64,000 bases of DNA from Sphingomonas sp. 7/4-4 (GCF_027941955.1 NZ_CP115960.1:3426501-3490500); one strand, 5' to 3'. Shown: positions 18,764 through 28,745, numbered from the stretch's first letter. Notes: generated from the letters alone by a model not told the origin. Numbers and translations are program-made.

Positions 18764-18894
18764 GACCCGAAACCCTTGAATCGTTCGAAAAGAAATAGCG
18801 GCGCGCGCAGGCGCACCGCTGTCAGGCCGCGGCGGATGCGCGAATCGTGTGGAAAAGTCAAGAAGGCGATGCGGCATCCACCGCACCGGCGCCT

Positions 18895-19470
18895 CTAATG
18901 CTGCTTCTTCGCCTCCGCTTCGAGCGTCTCGACCAGCTTCGCCATGCGCCCCTGCATGCCCGACATCGTCTGGGTCATCATCGCGCGCTGTGCGGCCATG
19001 ACGTCCGGATCGGACATGATCGTCGGCGCGGTCTCGACATAGAGGCGGCCAGAGGGCGTCCGGAAGAAATTGCCGATGTCGCGCATCTGATCGAGCGTGA
19101 AGCGCCGCGCATAGGCCCGCGCCATCGCGTCGAACAACGCCGGCATCGCCGCCTTGGTCGTCGCGATCGAGCGCTCGAATTCCTCGTCCATGAAACCATT
19201 CATCGCCGTGGCCAGCTTCGGATTGTCGCGCGCCATGTCGGCGAACATCGGCGCATTCGCCATTGCCTCGCGGGCATTGGCGAGCATTGGCCGTACCATC
19301 TGCTCGATCATCGCCTCGCGCCGGTCTGCCGGCATGATCTGTTCGATCAGGGCCTGCGCCGCGGCGAGCCGCGCCGGCTCGGGAGCCGCAGCGACAGGCG
19401 CGGTCTGCGCGCCCGCCGGCGCCATGGGGGACAGGACAAGTACGAGTGCGCCTGCAAGCAACCGAAGCAT
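18895..19470 (-). CDS. secreted DUF2059-domain protein
   Basis: 191 residues from ATG 19468-19470, which has GGGAG upstream; an ATG 12 bases earlier is also possible. A signal peptide ([20 protein letters not shown], cleavage near AGAQ) is followed by a helical DUF2059 domain with [20 protein letters not shown], the most conserved stretch of the family. The domain is found in periplasmic proteins of unknown role. Confidence 0.8.
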   Translation of the reverse strand: MLRLLAGALVLVLSPMAPAGAQTAPVAAAPEPARLAAAQALIEQIMPADRREAMIEQMVRPMLANAREAMANAPMFADMARDNPKLATAMNGFMDEEFERSIATTKAAMPALFDAMARAYARRFTLDQMRDIGNFFRTPSGRLYVETAPTIMSDPDVMAAQRAMMTQTMSGMQGRMAKLVETLEAEAKKQH

Positions 19471-19597
19471 ATTCACTCCCATTCGCACCGTGCGACGGGC
19501 GAGGTTTACGCGCCTGCCGCCGCGCCCGCCAGCCGCGCCGGTACTTCGGCCGGCATTTCGATTGTCGAGGCCGGGGCGATGCGGCGATAAGGCACGG

Positions 19598-20163
19598 ATG
19601 GAAGCGCTCGTTCCCGCCTTTGTGCTGGCACTGCTGGCACAGCCCGGCGACCGGCCGGCGTTGCTCACCGCGATCCTCGCCGACCGGTTTCGCCGACCGT
19701 TGCTGGTGGCGCTCGCCGCGGGGCTGGCGCACGGGATCGGTAGCGTGGTCGCCGCACTGGCGGGCGGGGCACTGGCGCCGGGGCTGACCCCCGAGGCGCG
19801 GTCGCTGCTGTTCGCGGTCGCTCTGGTGACGGGGGCGTGGCCGCGCTTTGGCGCACCGCGCTGCCCAGCCGGCTCGAGCGTTGGCATTTCGGACCGTTCC
19901 TCACCCCGCTGGCGGGCGTGTTCGTGCTCGCATTGGGCGAGCAGACGCAATTCTTCACCTTCGCGCTGGCCGCTTCCGGCATGCCGTGGTTCGCCGCCGC
20001 CGGGTCGACGCTGGGGGCATTGGTGGTGGCGGTGGCCGCGGCTTTGCTCGGCGAAGCGCGCTGGACCGCATTGCCGCTGCGCTGGCTCCGTCTTGGTGCG
20101 GCGGCGATCTTCCTCGTCGCGGGGGCGGTGATCGCCCTGGGGGCGCTGGACCTGCTCGACTGA
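19598..20163 (+). CDS. divergent TMEM165/GDT1-family membrane protein (frame break)
   Basis: 188 residues after one correction (G run 19831-19835, giving [15 protein letters not shown]). There are two related halves of three helices each, as in GDT1 manganese/calcium transporters. The usual E-x-G-D-K-T signatures are degenerate: [19 protein letters not shown] in the first half and [15 protein letters not shown] in the second. Loss of the acidic and lysine residues in the first repeat makes cation transport uncertain. It is divergent from the DUF2059 gene. Confidence 0.7.
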
Positions 20164-20264
20164 TCGGCGGCGGCGATCTTTCTCATCGAAAATAGCCGTG
20201 GCGGCGCGTGGAGCCGATCCTATATGCCTGTCGTTGGGCTCACGTATCGTTTTCGGAGGACATG

Positions 20265-20762
20265 ATGGCAGATACAAAGGCGGCGCTTCGGACGCCCACG
20301 GACCTCAATCGCAACGACACGAAGAGCGTGGCGGACGCATTGAACAGCGCGCTGGCCGATTGCTTCGCGCTCTATTTCAAGACCAAGAATTTCCACTGGC
20401 ACGTCTCGGGCCCGCATTTCCGCGACTATCACCTGCTGCTCGACGACCAGGCGGCGCAGGTTTACGGCGTGACCGACGCGATCGCCGAGCGCGTGCGCAA
20501 GACCGGCAACGTCACGCTCCGTTCGATCGGCGACATCGCGCGCCGCCAGACGATCAAGGACAATGACCAGGAGTTCGTGGCGCCCGGCGACATGCTCGCC
20601 GAGCTGCGCGACGACAATCTCAAGCTGGTCGAGAGCTTCCGTGCGGTGAAGCAGGCGGCCGAGGATGCCGGCGACAACGCCACTTCAGGCATCGTCGACG
20701 AATGGACCGATCAGGCCGAGGAACGCGCCTGGTTCCTGTTCGAGGCCAGCCGCAAGGGCTGA
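20265..20762 (+). CDS. dps: Dps-family DNA-binding ferritin
   Basis: 165 residues. Dps forms dodecamers that oxidise and store iron and protect DNA from oxidative damage. The inter-subunit ferroxidase ligands sit in KNFHWHVSGPHFRDYHLLLD and DDQAAQVYGVTDAIAERV. The N-terminus MADTKAALRTPTDLNRNDT is the flexible tail that contacts DNA in some members. GGAGGA (20255-20260) favours ATG 20265 over the adjacent ATG 20262. A terminator follows the stop by about 22 bases, so it is a single-gene unit. Confidence 0.93.
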   Translation: MADTKAALRTPTDLNRNDTKSVADALNSALADCFALYFKTKNFHWHVSGPHFRDYHLLLDDQAAQVYGVTDAIAERVRKTGNVTLRSIGDIARRQTIKDNDQEFVAPGDMLAELRDDNLKLVESFRAVKQAAEDAGDNATSGIVDEWTDQAEERAWFLFEASRKG

Positions 20763-20784
20763 GCTTCGCGATCCGAGATAGCAT

Positions 20785-20820
20785 AAGGGCCGAGGAGCGA
20801 TCCCCGGCCCTTTTGTTTGT
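20785..20820 (+). terminator. Rho-independent terminator after dps
   Basis: AAGGGCCG (20785-20792) pairs perfectly with CGGCCCTT (20805-20812), followed by TTGTTTG-type T-rich sequence. It begins 22 bases after the dps stop. Confidence 0.85.
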
Positions 20821-20823
20821 CAC

Positions 20824-20904
20824 CGTTCGCCCTGAGCCTGTCGAAGGGCGCCGAGCCCACTGGCCGTCGCTTGCGGCGGTGCTTCGACAGGCTCAGCACG
20901 AACG
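20824..20904. repeat. REP-like palindromic repeat
   Basis: Inverted arms CGTTCGCCCTGAGCCTGTCG... (20824-20848) and ...CGACAGGCTCAGCACGAACG (20880-20904) enclose a 31-base loop. The CTGAGCCTGTCGAAG core is a very common intergenic palindrome in sphingomonad genomes. It sits between two convergent genes, the usual place for such elements. Confidence 0.85.
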
Positions 20905-20928
20905 AGGAGAGAGCCCCTCTCCGCCGCG

Positions 20929-21255
20929 TTACTTGATCGCGGCGAGGTCGGTCTCGACCTTCTTGAGCATTTCGTCGGTGAGCTTGCCGTCGGACATCGG
21001 CTGCACCGCGCGCAGGCTCATGCCCTTGAACATGTCGTAGGAGGGATGGGTGGTCACGCCGGGCAGATCGGCATCGAGCACTGCCTTGGCCTTGGCATCG
21101 GCGACCAGCGCTTCGATCGGCGTGTCGAGGCTGAACTTCGCCGCGGCGGCAGGGGCTGTGGCGGCAGGGGCCACGGCGGGCGCCGGCGCGGTCTGGGCGA
21201 AGGCGCCGGGCGCGAGGAATGCGAGCGCGGCGGCGGCCGGAACGATAAGCTTCAT
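20929..21255 (-). CDS. small secreted hypothetical protein
   Basis: 108 residues. A signal peptide (MKLIVPAAAALAFLAPGAFA, cleavage at AFAQ) and an Ala/Pro-rich linker are followed by a short domain with FSLDTPIEALVADAKAKAVL and HPSYDMFKGMSLRAVQPM. I do not recognise a family. The pattern suggests a periplasmic protein with a compact helical fold. Confidence 0.7.
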   Translation of the reverse strand: MKLIVPAAAALAFLAPGAFAQTAPAPAVAPAATAPAAAAKFSLDTPIEALVADAKAKAVLDADLPGVTTHPSYDMFKGMSLRAVQPMSDGKLTDEMLKKVETDLAAIK

Positions 21256-21412
21256 AGGTGCGGAACCCTCTTCCCAAGGCCGGGCAAATTGTCCGGCGGA
21301 GCGAGCTTAACCGCAACTTCGTGGCAGCGCCATTGCAGCGCCTGAGCGACTCGACATTGCCGCGGCCTGTGGCAGTTTGGCCCCTCGAAGAACCAGCGGA
21401 AGGACGTGCGTC

Positions 21413-21768
21413 ATGTATGTCTGCGGCCTCGTCATCCCCGTGCCTGCGGAGCACCTGGAAGCCTATCGCCGATGGGCCGAGAACGGCGCCGCCTTTTTCA
21501 AGGAATATGGCTGTATCGAAATCGTCGAAAGCTGGGAGGATTTCGTGCCCGAGGGAAGCAGACCGACTTTCGCCGTGCCGTTGCGGCGCAAGCGGGCGAG
21601 AAGATCGTCTTCAGCTGGCAGATCTGGCCGGACAAGGCGTTCTTCGAAGCCGCCGAGGCCAGGATGCACGAAGATCCGCGGATGGACAGTGCCGGCGAGC
21701 CGCCCTTCGATGCCCGGCGGCTGATCCTCGGCTGCTTCGAGCCGATTGTCACGATGGGCAGGGGCTGA
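21413..21768 (+). CDS. DUF1428 (YbaA-like) protein (frame break)
   Basis: 118 residues after adding one G at 21553-21555 (repair gives FVPEGKQTDFRRAVAAQAGE). It begins MYVCGLVIPVPAEHLEAYRR and continues with KIVFSWQIWPDKAFFEAAEA and MDSAGEPPFDARRLILGCF, the DUF1428 blocks. The fold is a dimeric alpha-beta barrel (ABM superfamily); the function is unknown. Confidence 0.85.
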
Positions 21769-21789
21769 CCGCCGCGCAGCGATCTGCGG

Positions 21790-22641
21790 CTACCGCCCGG
21801 GAGCAGGCCCGAGTGTCAGCAGCCAGAGGTCGGGCGGCGCGTTGAGGCGGAAAGGCCCGCCGCTGGTGCCGAGGCCTGCAGTGACCACGACGGTGCGGCC
21901 GCCTTCGCGCCGGATGCCGCAGCGATAGCGGGCGCCGTATCGCGACACCTCCGAGATCGGGCCGAGCAGCGGCAGCAAGACTTGCCCGCAATGCGTGTGG
22001 CCAGCGAGGAGCAGCGAGACTTCGGGCGGCATGTTCGGTGCGATATCCGGCGAATGCGTCAGGATCAGCCGCGCGCCGGTCAGGCGACGCATCGTCCGGA
22101 CGGTCGCCGGGAGGTCTGCGCGGTCGGTGAAGTCGTCGCCGACCACGCCGATGACGAGCGGACCGCGGACGAGCGCGGCGTTGTCCGCAATCGCCACGTT
22201 CGCGCGGCGGAGCTGGTCACGCACCGAGGCGGCGCCGGTCCAGTGATCGTGGTTGCCGAGTGCGGCGACCACGCCGAGCCGCGCGCGCAGGCGAGACAGC
22301 GGCGCGACCATAGCCGGCCCCAGCTTCGCTGCGCCGTCCGGATCGTGGCCATAGATGAAGTCGCCGGCGATCAGCACGATGTCCGGACGCAGGGCGTTGA
22401 TCTGATCGACGATTCGATCGAGCCGCTCGGGACCCATCGCTGCAGTGCCAATATGCAGGTCGCTGATGAGGACGGCGCGGATCGGACGCGCAGCCGCAGG
22501 CCAGTCGGGAAGCGCGATCGTGGCGGTGCGCACCAATGGATCGCGGCGTGCCTCGGCGAAGCTCCAGCCGATCAGCAGCAGCCCGGCGATGAAGGGCATG
22601 CCGAAAAGAAGCCAGCCGGTTCGCCGCCCGATCAACGTCAT
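21790..22641 (-). CDS. YkuE-type membrane-anchored metallophosphoesterase
   Basis: 283 residues. An N-terminal membrane helix (WLLFGMPFIAGLLLIGWSFA) is followed by a calcineurin-like phosphoesterase domain with all metal-binding blocks: ISDLHIG, GDFIYGHD, GNHDHW, LTHSPD and GHTHCGQ. It would act at the periplasmic face on phosphodiesters or phospholipid headgroups, as in the YkuE/LpxG-like group; the substrate is not known. Its ATG overlaps the stop of the upstream membrane protein gene as ATGA, so the two form an operon. Confidence 0.87.
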   Translation of the reverse strand: MTLIGRRTGWLLFGMPFIAGLLLIGWSFAEARRDPLVRTATIALPDWPAAARPIRAVLISDLHIGTAAMGPERLDRIVDQINALRPDIVLIAGDFIYGHDPDGAAKLGPAMVAPLSRLRARLGVVAALGNHDHWTGAASVRDQLRRANVAIADNAALVRGPLVIGVVGDDFTDRADLPATVRTMRRLTGARLILTHSPDIAPNMPPEVSLLLAGHTHCGQVLLPLLGPISEVSRYGARYRCGIRREGGRTVVVTAGLGTSGGPFRLNAPPDLWLLTLGPAPGR

Positions 22642-23069
22642 GCGGTACGACGTGCGCCTGCGACAAGGGATCGCAGCCGCTGGAGCCCCGCGCCTGCCAC
22701 GATCGCGAGGCCGGCAAAGGCGAGGCTCAGCGTCGCCCCCTGCGTCCAGCCTTCGAACGAATAGACCGGCGTGGCGCTGAGCCACCCGCCAATCGCGCAG
22801 AAAGCCGCTATCCCGGAAAAGGCGATCAGCCACGATTTCGGCGCGAGGGCGCGCGTCAGGGCAGCGATCGGAAATCCGACCGCCAAGCCGAATATCGACA
22901 GGAACAGCAGGATGCCGATGGTCGCTCCGCCGCCGCCGTCGACATCCAGCGTGCCTTCCAGCCCGTATTGGAAGAACAACCAGATCAGGTTCATAGCAGC
23001 GATCGACAGCACCGCGGCTTCAATTCCAATCGCCAGAAAGACAAGCGACAGATTTGCCGGGCTCCGCAT
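22638..23069 (-). CDS. hypothetical four-helix membrane protein
   Basis: 143 residues from ATG 23067-23069; a further in-frame ATG at 23141 would add 24 residues. Four hydrophobic segments are visible (LSLVFLAIGIEAAVLSIAAM, IGILLFLSIFGLAVGFPIAA, SWLIAFSGIAAFCAIGGWLS, LSLAFAGLAIVAGAGL). It has no recognised domain. It is coupled to the metallophosphoesterase gene by a 4-base overlap, which suggests a shared role at the membrane. Confidence 0.65.
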   Translation of the reverse strand: MRSPANLSLVFLAIGIEAAVLSIAAMNLIWLFFQYGLEGTLDVDGGGGATIGILLFLSIFGLAVGFPIAALTRALAPKSWLIAFSGIAAFCAIGGWLSATPVYSFEGWTQGATLSLAFAGLAIVAGAGLQRLRSLVAGARRTA

Positions 23070-23182
23070 CGGGGCAGAAGAGCATTTCGCCGAGGCGCGC
23101 GCAATGTCGCGCCCGAATAGACAGGAGCCTGCACGCCGCATCGTGACGGGAGCGCATCGGCGGTTTTATGCGTTGCGCGACC

Positions 23183-24777
23183 ATGCGCGCCTTCGCCGAT
23201 CTGCTCGATGCCCTGATCTACACGCGCTCGCGCAATGCCAAATTGCGGCTGATCGGCGATTATCTGGCGCGCACGCCCGATCCCGACCGCGGCCGGGCGA
23301 TGGCGGCGCTGACCGGGAGCCTCGATCTGCCGGCGGTCAAGCCGGCGCTGGTGCGGGCGCTGGTCGAGGAGCGAGTCGATCCGGTGCTGTTCGCGCTGAG
23401 CCGCGACTTCGTCGGCGATTCGGCCGAGACGATCGCCTTGCTCTGGCCCGAGCCGGAGGTGCCGCCCAAAGCCGGCGCGCCGCTGACGCTTTCCGAGGTC
23501 GTCCATGTGCTCGGCACGATCTCCAAGTCCGATGCGCCCGCGGCGCTGGCATCGATGCTCGACCGGCTCGACGCCGACGAGCGCTTCGCATTGCTCAAGC
23601 TCGCCATGGGCGCGCTGCGCGTCGGCGTCTCGGCGCGGCTGGCCAAGACCGCGCTGGCGCAGGCCTTCGGGCTCGATGTGGATGCCGTCGAGGAGGTCTG
23701 GCACGGGCTGGTGCCGCCTTACGCCGCATTGTTCGACTGGGCGGAGGGGCGCGGGACCCAGCCGACTCCGGACAATGTGCCGGTGTTCCGGCCGTTCATG
23801 CTCGCCCATCCGCTGGAGGAAATACGGGTCAGCCTCGACGAGTATGCCGCCGAGTGGAAATGGGACGGCATCCGCGTCCAGCTCGTCTGCGTCGCGGGCG
23901 AGACGCGGCTCTACAGCCGGGCGGGCGACGACATCACCCACAGCTTCCCCGAAGTGGCGCGAGGCTTCGCGACGCCGGGCGTGCTCGACGGCGAATTGCT
24001 GGTGAAGGGCAATGCGCAGGGGGCGCCATAGAGAATGGGGGCGGCGCGGGGAGCTTCAACGCGCTCCAGCAACGGCTGGGGCGGAAGGTCGTGCCGGCGA
24101 AGACGCTGGCCGAATATCCCGCTTTCGTGCGGCTCTACGACATCCTGTTCGACGGGCCCGAGGATTTGCGCGCTTTGCCCTGGATGGAGCGGCGGGTGCG
24201 GCTGGAGGCGTTCGCGGCGCGGCTCGATCCCGAGCGGTTCGACGTCTCGGCGGTGATCGAGGCGAAGGACTTCGCCGCGCTGGAGGAGATCCGCGCCGGC
24301 GCGCGCGACGCGGCGATCGAGGGCGTGATGCTCAAGCGGCGCACTTCGCCTTATGTCGGCGGGCGGCGCGCGGGGCTCTGGTACAAATGGAAGCGCGACC
24401 CGCTGATCGCCGATTGCGTGCTGATGTATGCGCAGCGCGGGAGCGGCAAGCGCAGCTCCTTTTATTCGGACTATACGTTCGGCGCATGGACGCAGGAGGG
24501 CGAGCTGCTCCCGGTCGGCAAGGCCTATTTCGGCTTCACCGACGAAGAGCTCAAATGGCTCGATCACCATGTGCGCAACCATACGGTCAATCGCTTCGGC
24601 CCGGTGCGCGAGACCGACAAGTCGCTGGTGCTCGAAGTGGCATTCGATTCGATCCACGAATCGAAGCGCCACAAATCGGGGCTGGCGATGCGCTTTCCGC
24701 GGATCAGCCGTATCCGCAACGACAAGCCGGCAAGCGAGGCGGATACGATCGAGGGGTTGCGGCGGCTGGCGACCTGA
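23183..24777 (+). CDS. ATP-dependent DNA ligase (frame break)
   Basis: 531 residues after adding one G at 24019-24023 (repair gives GNAQGGAIENGGGAGSFNAL). It starts at ATG 23183 (MRAFADLLDALIYTRSRNAK). An N-terminal helical ligase domain is followed by the adenylation domain with active-site lysine motif EWKWDGIRVQL, then EGVMLKRRTSPYVGGRR, WYKWKRDP and a C-terminal OB-fold ending in RFPRISRIRNDKPASEADTI. This is the ligase of the bacterial ligase-associated DNA damage response group, distinct from NAD-dependent LigA. Its partner exonuclease (34387-35382) and helicase (36155-38567) are 10-13 kb away. Confidence 0.9.
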
Positions 24778-24791
24778 CCGAGGGAAGGGCG

Positions 24792-25624
24792 ATGGAGACC
24801 GCCCTGATCGCTCCCGCGATGATGATCGCCTCCGGATCGATCCACGCCGTGGTCAATGCGATCCTGAAGGGCGGCAAGGACAAGATGGCCGGCCGCGCGA
24901 CGATCGACGGGTCGAGCGCCGTGCTGATGCTTCCCGCGACATTGCTGGTGCCGCTGCCCGACGGCGCATGGGGCTGGCTGTTCGCGACGGCGTTTCTGCA
25001 CTGCGCCTATCTCTACGCGCTGGTCCGCGCGCTCGAGGCGAGCGACTTTTCCGCGGCCTATCCGATCCTGCGCGGCACCGCGCCGCTGGTGACCGCCGCC
25101 GTCGCGATCGGGCTGCTCGGCGAAGCGGCCGGCGCGCGCGAGATCGCGGGAATCGCGCTGATCGGCGCGGCGATGTTCGTGATGGTCAGCGGGCGCCATA
25201 TCAGCCGACAGGGGCTGGGCTGGGCGCTGTTCACCGGGTTCACGATCGCCGGCTACACGGTGATCGACGCGCAGGGCGTGCGCGCGGCGCCGACTCCGGT
25301 GAGCTACATCGTGTGGATGTTCGTGCTGATGGGCACCCTGACCGTGACGATGTTCGCATTGCTGTCACGCGGGCGCATCTTCGCTTCGGCGCGGACGCAG
25401 TGGCGGGCGGGCGCCGCGGCGGGGCGCTTTCGATCCTGACCTATGGCCTCGCGCTCAGTGCCTTCGCGCTGGGGCCGACCGCACCGCTCGCGGCGCTGCG
25501 CGAGACGGGCATGGTGACCGCGCTGCTGATCGCGACGTTCGTGCTGAAGGAGCGCGTGACTGCGGGGCGGGCCGTGGGCGTGGCGGGGATCCTTGGCGGG
25601 GCGGTGCTGATCCTGACGCGGTGA
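24792..25624 (+). CDS. EamA/DMT-family transporter (frame break)
   Basis: 277 residues after adding one G at 25421-25424 (repair gives AAAGALSILTYGLALSAFAL). About ten membrane helices in two repeats; the first half contains EASDFSAAYPILRGTAPLVT and the second APLAALRETGMVTALLIATF, the paired EamA motifs. The family exports metabolites across the inner membrane; the substrate is unknown. It begins 14 bp after the ligase stop and may share its transcript. Confidence 0.85.
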
Positions 25625-25680
25625 TGGCGACTCCATCAAGAGGCAATGAACTTCCAGCCCGCTCGCGTTGTTTTTGATCG

Positions 25681-26625
25681 ATGGCACGGGAGGAAGACGC
25701 TTTCCCCGGATTTGAATCCATCTCGGTCGATTCCGGCCGAGGGTCGGTCTTCATTCGCCGGGGTGGTGCCGGACCGCCCGTGCTTCTGCTGCATGGCTTT
25801 CCCGAAACCGGTTTGATGTGGCACCGGGTCGCCTCGCTGCTCGCCGACGCGTTCACATTGGTCGTCGCCGACCTGCCGGGATACGGGCGCAGCAGCTGCC
25901 CCGGGACAGCGACCATCACGCTTCCATGTCGAAGCGCGAACTGGCTGCGACGCTGACAGATGCGATGCGGATCGCCGGGTACGAACGCTTCGCAGTCGTC
26001 GGGCATGACCGCGGTGGCCGCGTCGCGTATCGGGCGGCGCTCGATCACCCCGCACGCATATCGCATGTCGTGGTGCTCGACATGGTCCCGACCTACGACG
26101 TGTGGGACCGCGCCGATGCCCGGCTCGCCCTCGCTTTCTGGCCGTTTTCGCTGCTCGCACAGCCGGCGCCGCTTCCGGAGCGCCTCATAGCGGCAGCGCC
26201 CGATGCCGTTGTCGACAATGCGATCGCCGAATGGGGATCATCGCCGGACGCATTTCCCGCCTGGCTTCGCGCGGCATATGTCGATGCATTGCGCGATCCC
26301 GCCCGCGTCCACGCCATCTGTGAGGAATATCAGGCCGCCGCCGGCATAGACCGGGAAATCGATCGCGCCGATCTCGACGCGAATCGTCGCATCATCTGTC
26401 CGCTGCTGGCGCTCTGGAGCGATCGCGGAGGGCTCGCGCGCTGGTACGAAGATGCGGGTGGGCCCCTGGGCTTGTGGCGGCACTGGGCCGACGACGTGCA
26501 GGGTCAATCGGTATCGGGGGACACTTCTTCCCCGAAGAAGATCCGGCAACCACTGCCAGGCTCATCCGCGCCTTTCTGGAGAGCGAGAGCCACCGCCAAA
26601 GCGCACGGAACCGCGACCCGGTTGA
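25681..26625 (+). CDS. alpha/beta hydrolase, haloacetate dehalogenase-like (frame breaks, 3' end uncertain)
   Basis: About 300-315 residues. HGFPETGLMW supplies the oxyanion region, VVGHDRGGRVAYR the nucleophile elbow with Asp as in haloalkane and fluoroacetate dehalogenases, and GGHFFPEEDPATT the catalytic His. Two clear breaks: C run 25899-25902 (repair gives RSSCPRDSDHHASM) and G run 26516-26520 (repair gives VSGGHFFPEEDP). After these the frame stays open across the terminator. A third missing base near 26580-26620 would bring it to TGA 26623-26625, and only then is the total a multiple of three. Dehalogenase or epoxide hydrolase activity is inference from the Asp nucleophile. Confidence 0.75.
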
Positions 26626-26636
26626 GTTCCCAAAGC

Positions 26637-26667
26637 AAAAGGGCCGGAGGTTTCCCTCCGGCCCTTT
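26637..26667. terminator. bidirectional Rho-independent terminator
   Basis: Perfect 10-bp hairpin GGGCCGGAGG-TTTC-CCTCCGGCCC, flanked by AAAA on the left and TTT on the right, between the convergent hydrolase and cold-shock genes. The minus-strand T tract (TTTTG) is the stronger one. Confidence 0.9.
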
Positions 26668-26688
26668 CGTGTGTCTGTCAGCTAAGGC

Positions 26689-27518
26689 TCAGCTGCCCGG
26701 CGTCAGGTTCACTGCCGCGTACTTGCCGCGGCGATCGACTTCGAGCTCGAACTCGAGACGGTCGCCTTCGTTGAGCGTCGGCATGCCGGCGCGCTCGACG
26801 GCGCTGATGTGGACGAATGCGTCAGGCTGTCCGTCATCGCGCTGGATGAAGCCGAAGCCCTTCATCGCGTTGAAGAACTTGACCGTTCCGGTCGCCTTCT
26901 CGCCGGTCAGCTGGCGCTGCGGGCCACCGGCACCGCCGGCGCCGCCACGCGGCGCTTCGCGATCGCGCGGGGGACCCGAATCGGTCACCGGCATCGGCTC
27001 GCCGTCGATCTTGAGATCGGTCGCCGAGATGCGGCCGCCGCGATCGACGAGCGTGAAGCCCATCGGCTGGCCTTCCGCGAGACCGGTCAGGCCGGCCTGC
27101 TCGACTGCCGAAATGTGCACGAACACGTCCTCGCCGCCGTCATCGCGAACGACGAAGCCGAAGCCCTTTTGTGCGTTGAAGAATTTTACGACACCCGTCG
27201 CCTCGCCGACGACCTGGGGGGCATTCCGCCGCCACCGCCGCCGCCACCGCCGCGGAAACCACCGCCGCCGCCGCCGCTGAAGCCGCCGCCACCACCGCCG
27301 CGATAGCCACCGCCACCGCCACCGCCGCTGAAGCCGCCACCACCGCCGCCGAAGCCGCCGCGATCACCACCGAAGCTGCTACCGCCGCCGAAGCCGCCGC
27401 GGTCGCCGCCGAAGCTGCTACCGCCGCCGAAACCGCCGCCACCTTCGTCGCCAAAACCGTCGCGCTTGTCTCTGCCGCGCCCGCCGCGATCACCGCGGCG
27501 CCCTCGATCAAAACTCAT
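26689..27518 (-). CDS. cold-shock protein with glycine-rich N-terminus and two cold-shock domains (frame break)
   Basis: 276 residues after adding one base in the G run 27216-27221 (repair gives GMPPQVVGEATGVVKFF). Residues 1-100 are low-complexity: basic MSFDRGRRGDRGGRGRDKRD, then repeated FGGGSSFGGDRG and GGGGG stretches. Two cold-shock domains follow, VKFFNAQKGFGFVVRDDG ... DVFVHIS and VKFFNAMKGFGFIQRDDG ... DAFVHIS, with intact RNP1 (KGFGF) and RNP2 (FVHIS) motifs. Double-domain Csps are usual in Alphaproteobacteria, but the long RGG/FGG tail is more like eukaryotic glycine-rich RNA-binding proteins and may drive RNA condensation. It starts at ATG 27516-27518 and has a long 5' region, as cold-shock genes often do. 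Confidence 0.9.
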
Positions 27519-27730
27519 GCCCTGTTCGTCTTCCCGGTTCGCCCTTACTCCAATCAAAACCCAAGCGTCGGACGAAAAACGCAGGTGTCCGGGCACAAAA
27601 AACAGCGCCACGGAATCGGCCATAGCCCAAAATCGGACAGAGCGCGAACGAAAATCGTCTTGATTAGGGCAGATTCATGGAGTCGGCGGCGCTTGCGCCA
27701 CGCCTCGTCGCACGGCACAGCTTGCGGGAT
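27519..27730. other. divergent csp/terC promoter region
   Basis: 212 bases between the cold-shock gene (minus) and terC (plus). It is somewhat richer in A than the surroundings, with several AAAA tracts (27554-27610), which fits a long cold-shock 5' untranslated region. No conserved RNA motif or clear promoter boxes are recognised. Confidence 0.4.
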
Positions 27731-28537
27731 ATGGAGAACATCCTCGAACTGCTCGCCAGCCCGGCCGCCTGGGCCGCGCTCGTCACGCTGATCGTGATGG
27801 AAGTGGTGCTCGGCATCGACAACCTCATCTTCATTTCGATCCTGTCGAACAAATTGCCCGAGGAGCAGCGTCGGAAAGCGCGGCGAATCGGCATCAGCCT
27901 GGCGCTGGTGATGCGGCTGGCGCTGCTGACGATGATCGCGTGGATCGTCGGGCTCACCGCGCCGGTGTTCGACCTGGGCATCGTCGGGCCGCTCTCGCAC
28001 GGCGAACCCGCCTTCGAAACCCAATTCTCGTGGCGCGACCTGATCCTGCTGGCAGGCGGGCTGTTCCTGATGTGGAAGGCGACGACCGAGATCCATCATT
28101 CGGTCGATTCGGACGCGCACGATACCGGCGACCTGCTCGACAAGAAGAAGCTGGTGTCGATGACCTTCACGGCCGCGATCGTCCAGATCCTGCTGCTCGA
28201 CATCGTCTTCTCGATCGATTCGATTCTCACCGCGGTCGGCATGACCGAGCATGTCGAGATCATGTACGTCGCCGTCGTCGTCGCCGTGACGGTGATGCTG
28301 TTCGCCGCCGATCCGCTCGCCAATTTCATCAACCGCAATCCGACGGTGGTGATGCTCGCTCTGGGCTTCCTGCTGATGATCGGCATGGTGCTGATCGCCG
28401 AGGCGTTCGGCGCGCATGTGCCCAAGGGCTATATCTACACCGCGATGGCCTTCTCGGCGGCGGTCGAAGGGCTCAACATCTGGTCGCGGCGCGCCAAGGA
28501 CAGGAAGGCGGCGCGAGCCTCGGGGGAAGCGCCTTGA
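27731..28537 (+). CDS. TerC-family integral membrane protein
   Basis: 268 residues from ATG 27731 ([20 protein letters not shown]); a longer start at 27677 lacks family support. There are seven or so membrane helices with the TerC acidic motifs: [16 protein letters not shown] near the N-terminus and [17 protein letters not shown] in the middle. The family is linked to metal homeostasis, chiefly manganese export, and to tellurite resistance. No ter operon partners are nearby, so manganese handling is the likelier role. Confidence 0.88.
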   Translation: MENILELLASPAAWAALVTLIVMEVVLGIDNLIFISILSNKLPEEQRRKARRIGISLALVMRLALLTMIAWIVGLTAPVFDLGIVGPLSHGEPAFETQFSWRDLILLAGGLFLMWKATTEIHHSVDSDAHDTGDLLDKKKLVSMTFTAAIVQILLLDIVFSIDSILTAVGMTEHVEIMYVAVVVAVTVMLFAADPLANFINRNPTVVMLALGFLLMIGMVLIAEAFGAHVPKGYIYTAMAFSAAVEGLNIWSRRAKDRKAARASGEAP

Positions 28538-28540
28538 TTC

Positions 28541-28704
28541 CTCTCCCCGTGGGAGAGGTAGCGAAGCTTGGCAGCTTGCTGCCTAGCGGAGCTAGGTGAG
28601 GGTGTCCTGCCATCGAGAGGGCGATCCCTCACCCAGCTCCGACTAAGGCTCGGCTACGCCGAACCCAAGTCTGCGCAACCCTCTCCCGACGGGAGAGGGA
28701 AGTG
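28541..28704. repeat. complex GC-rich palindromic repeat
   Basis: Between terC and rnd. Self-complementary ends CTCTCCCCGTGGGAGAG (28541-) and CCCTCTCCCGACGGGAGAGG (-28703) surround internal partly complementary segments (GCGGAGCTAGGTGAGGGTG and CCCTCACCCAGCTCCG). It is the same style of sequence as the repeats bounding the DUF559 gene at 42271-42693. Confidence 0.7.
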
Positions 28705-28745
28705 AAGGCATTGAGGCGCGCGGCGAACAAGTCTAGGCGGCTGCC

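Noticed and set aside
26474..27280. Hydrolase frame continuing through the terminator and the cold-shock gene
   Set aside because: The open frame after 26625 runs antisense through a perfect terminator and both cold-shock domains, so an unseen frame error before TGA 26623-26625 is more likely.
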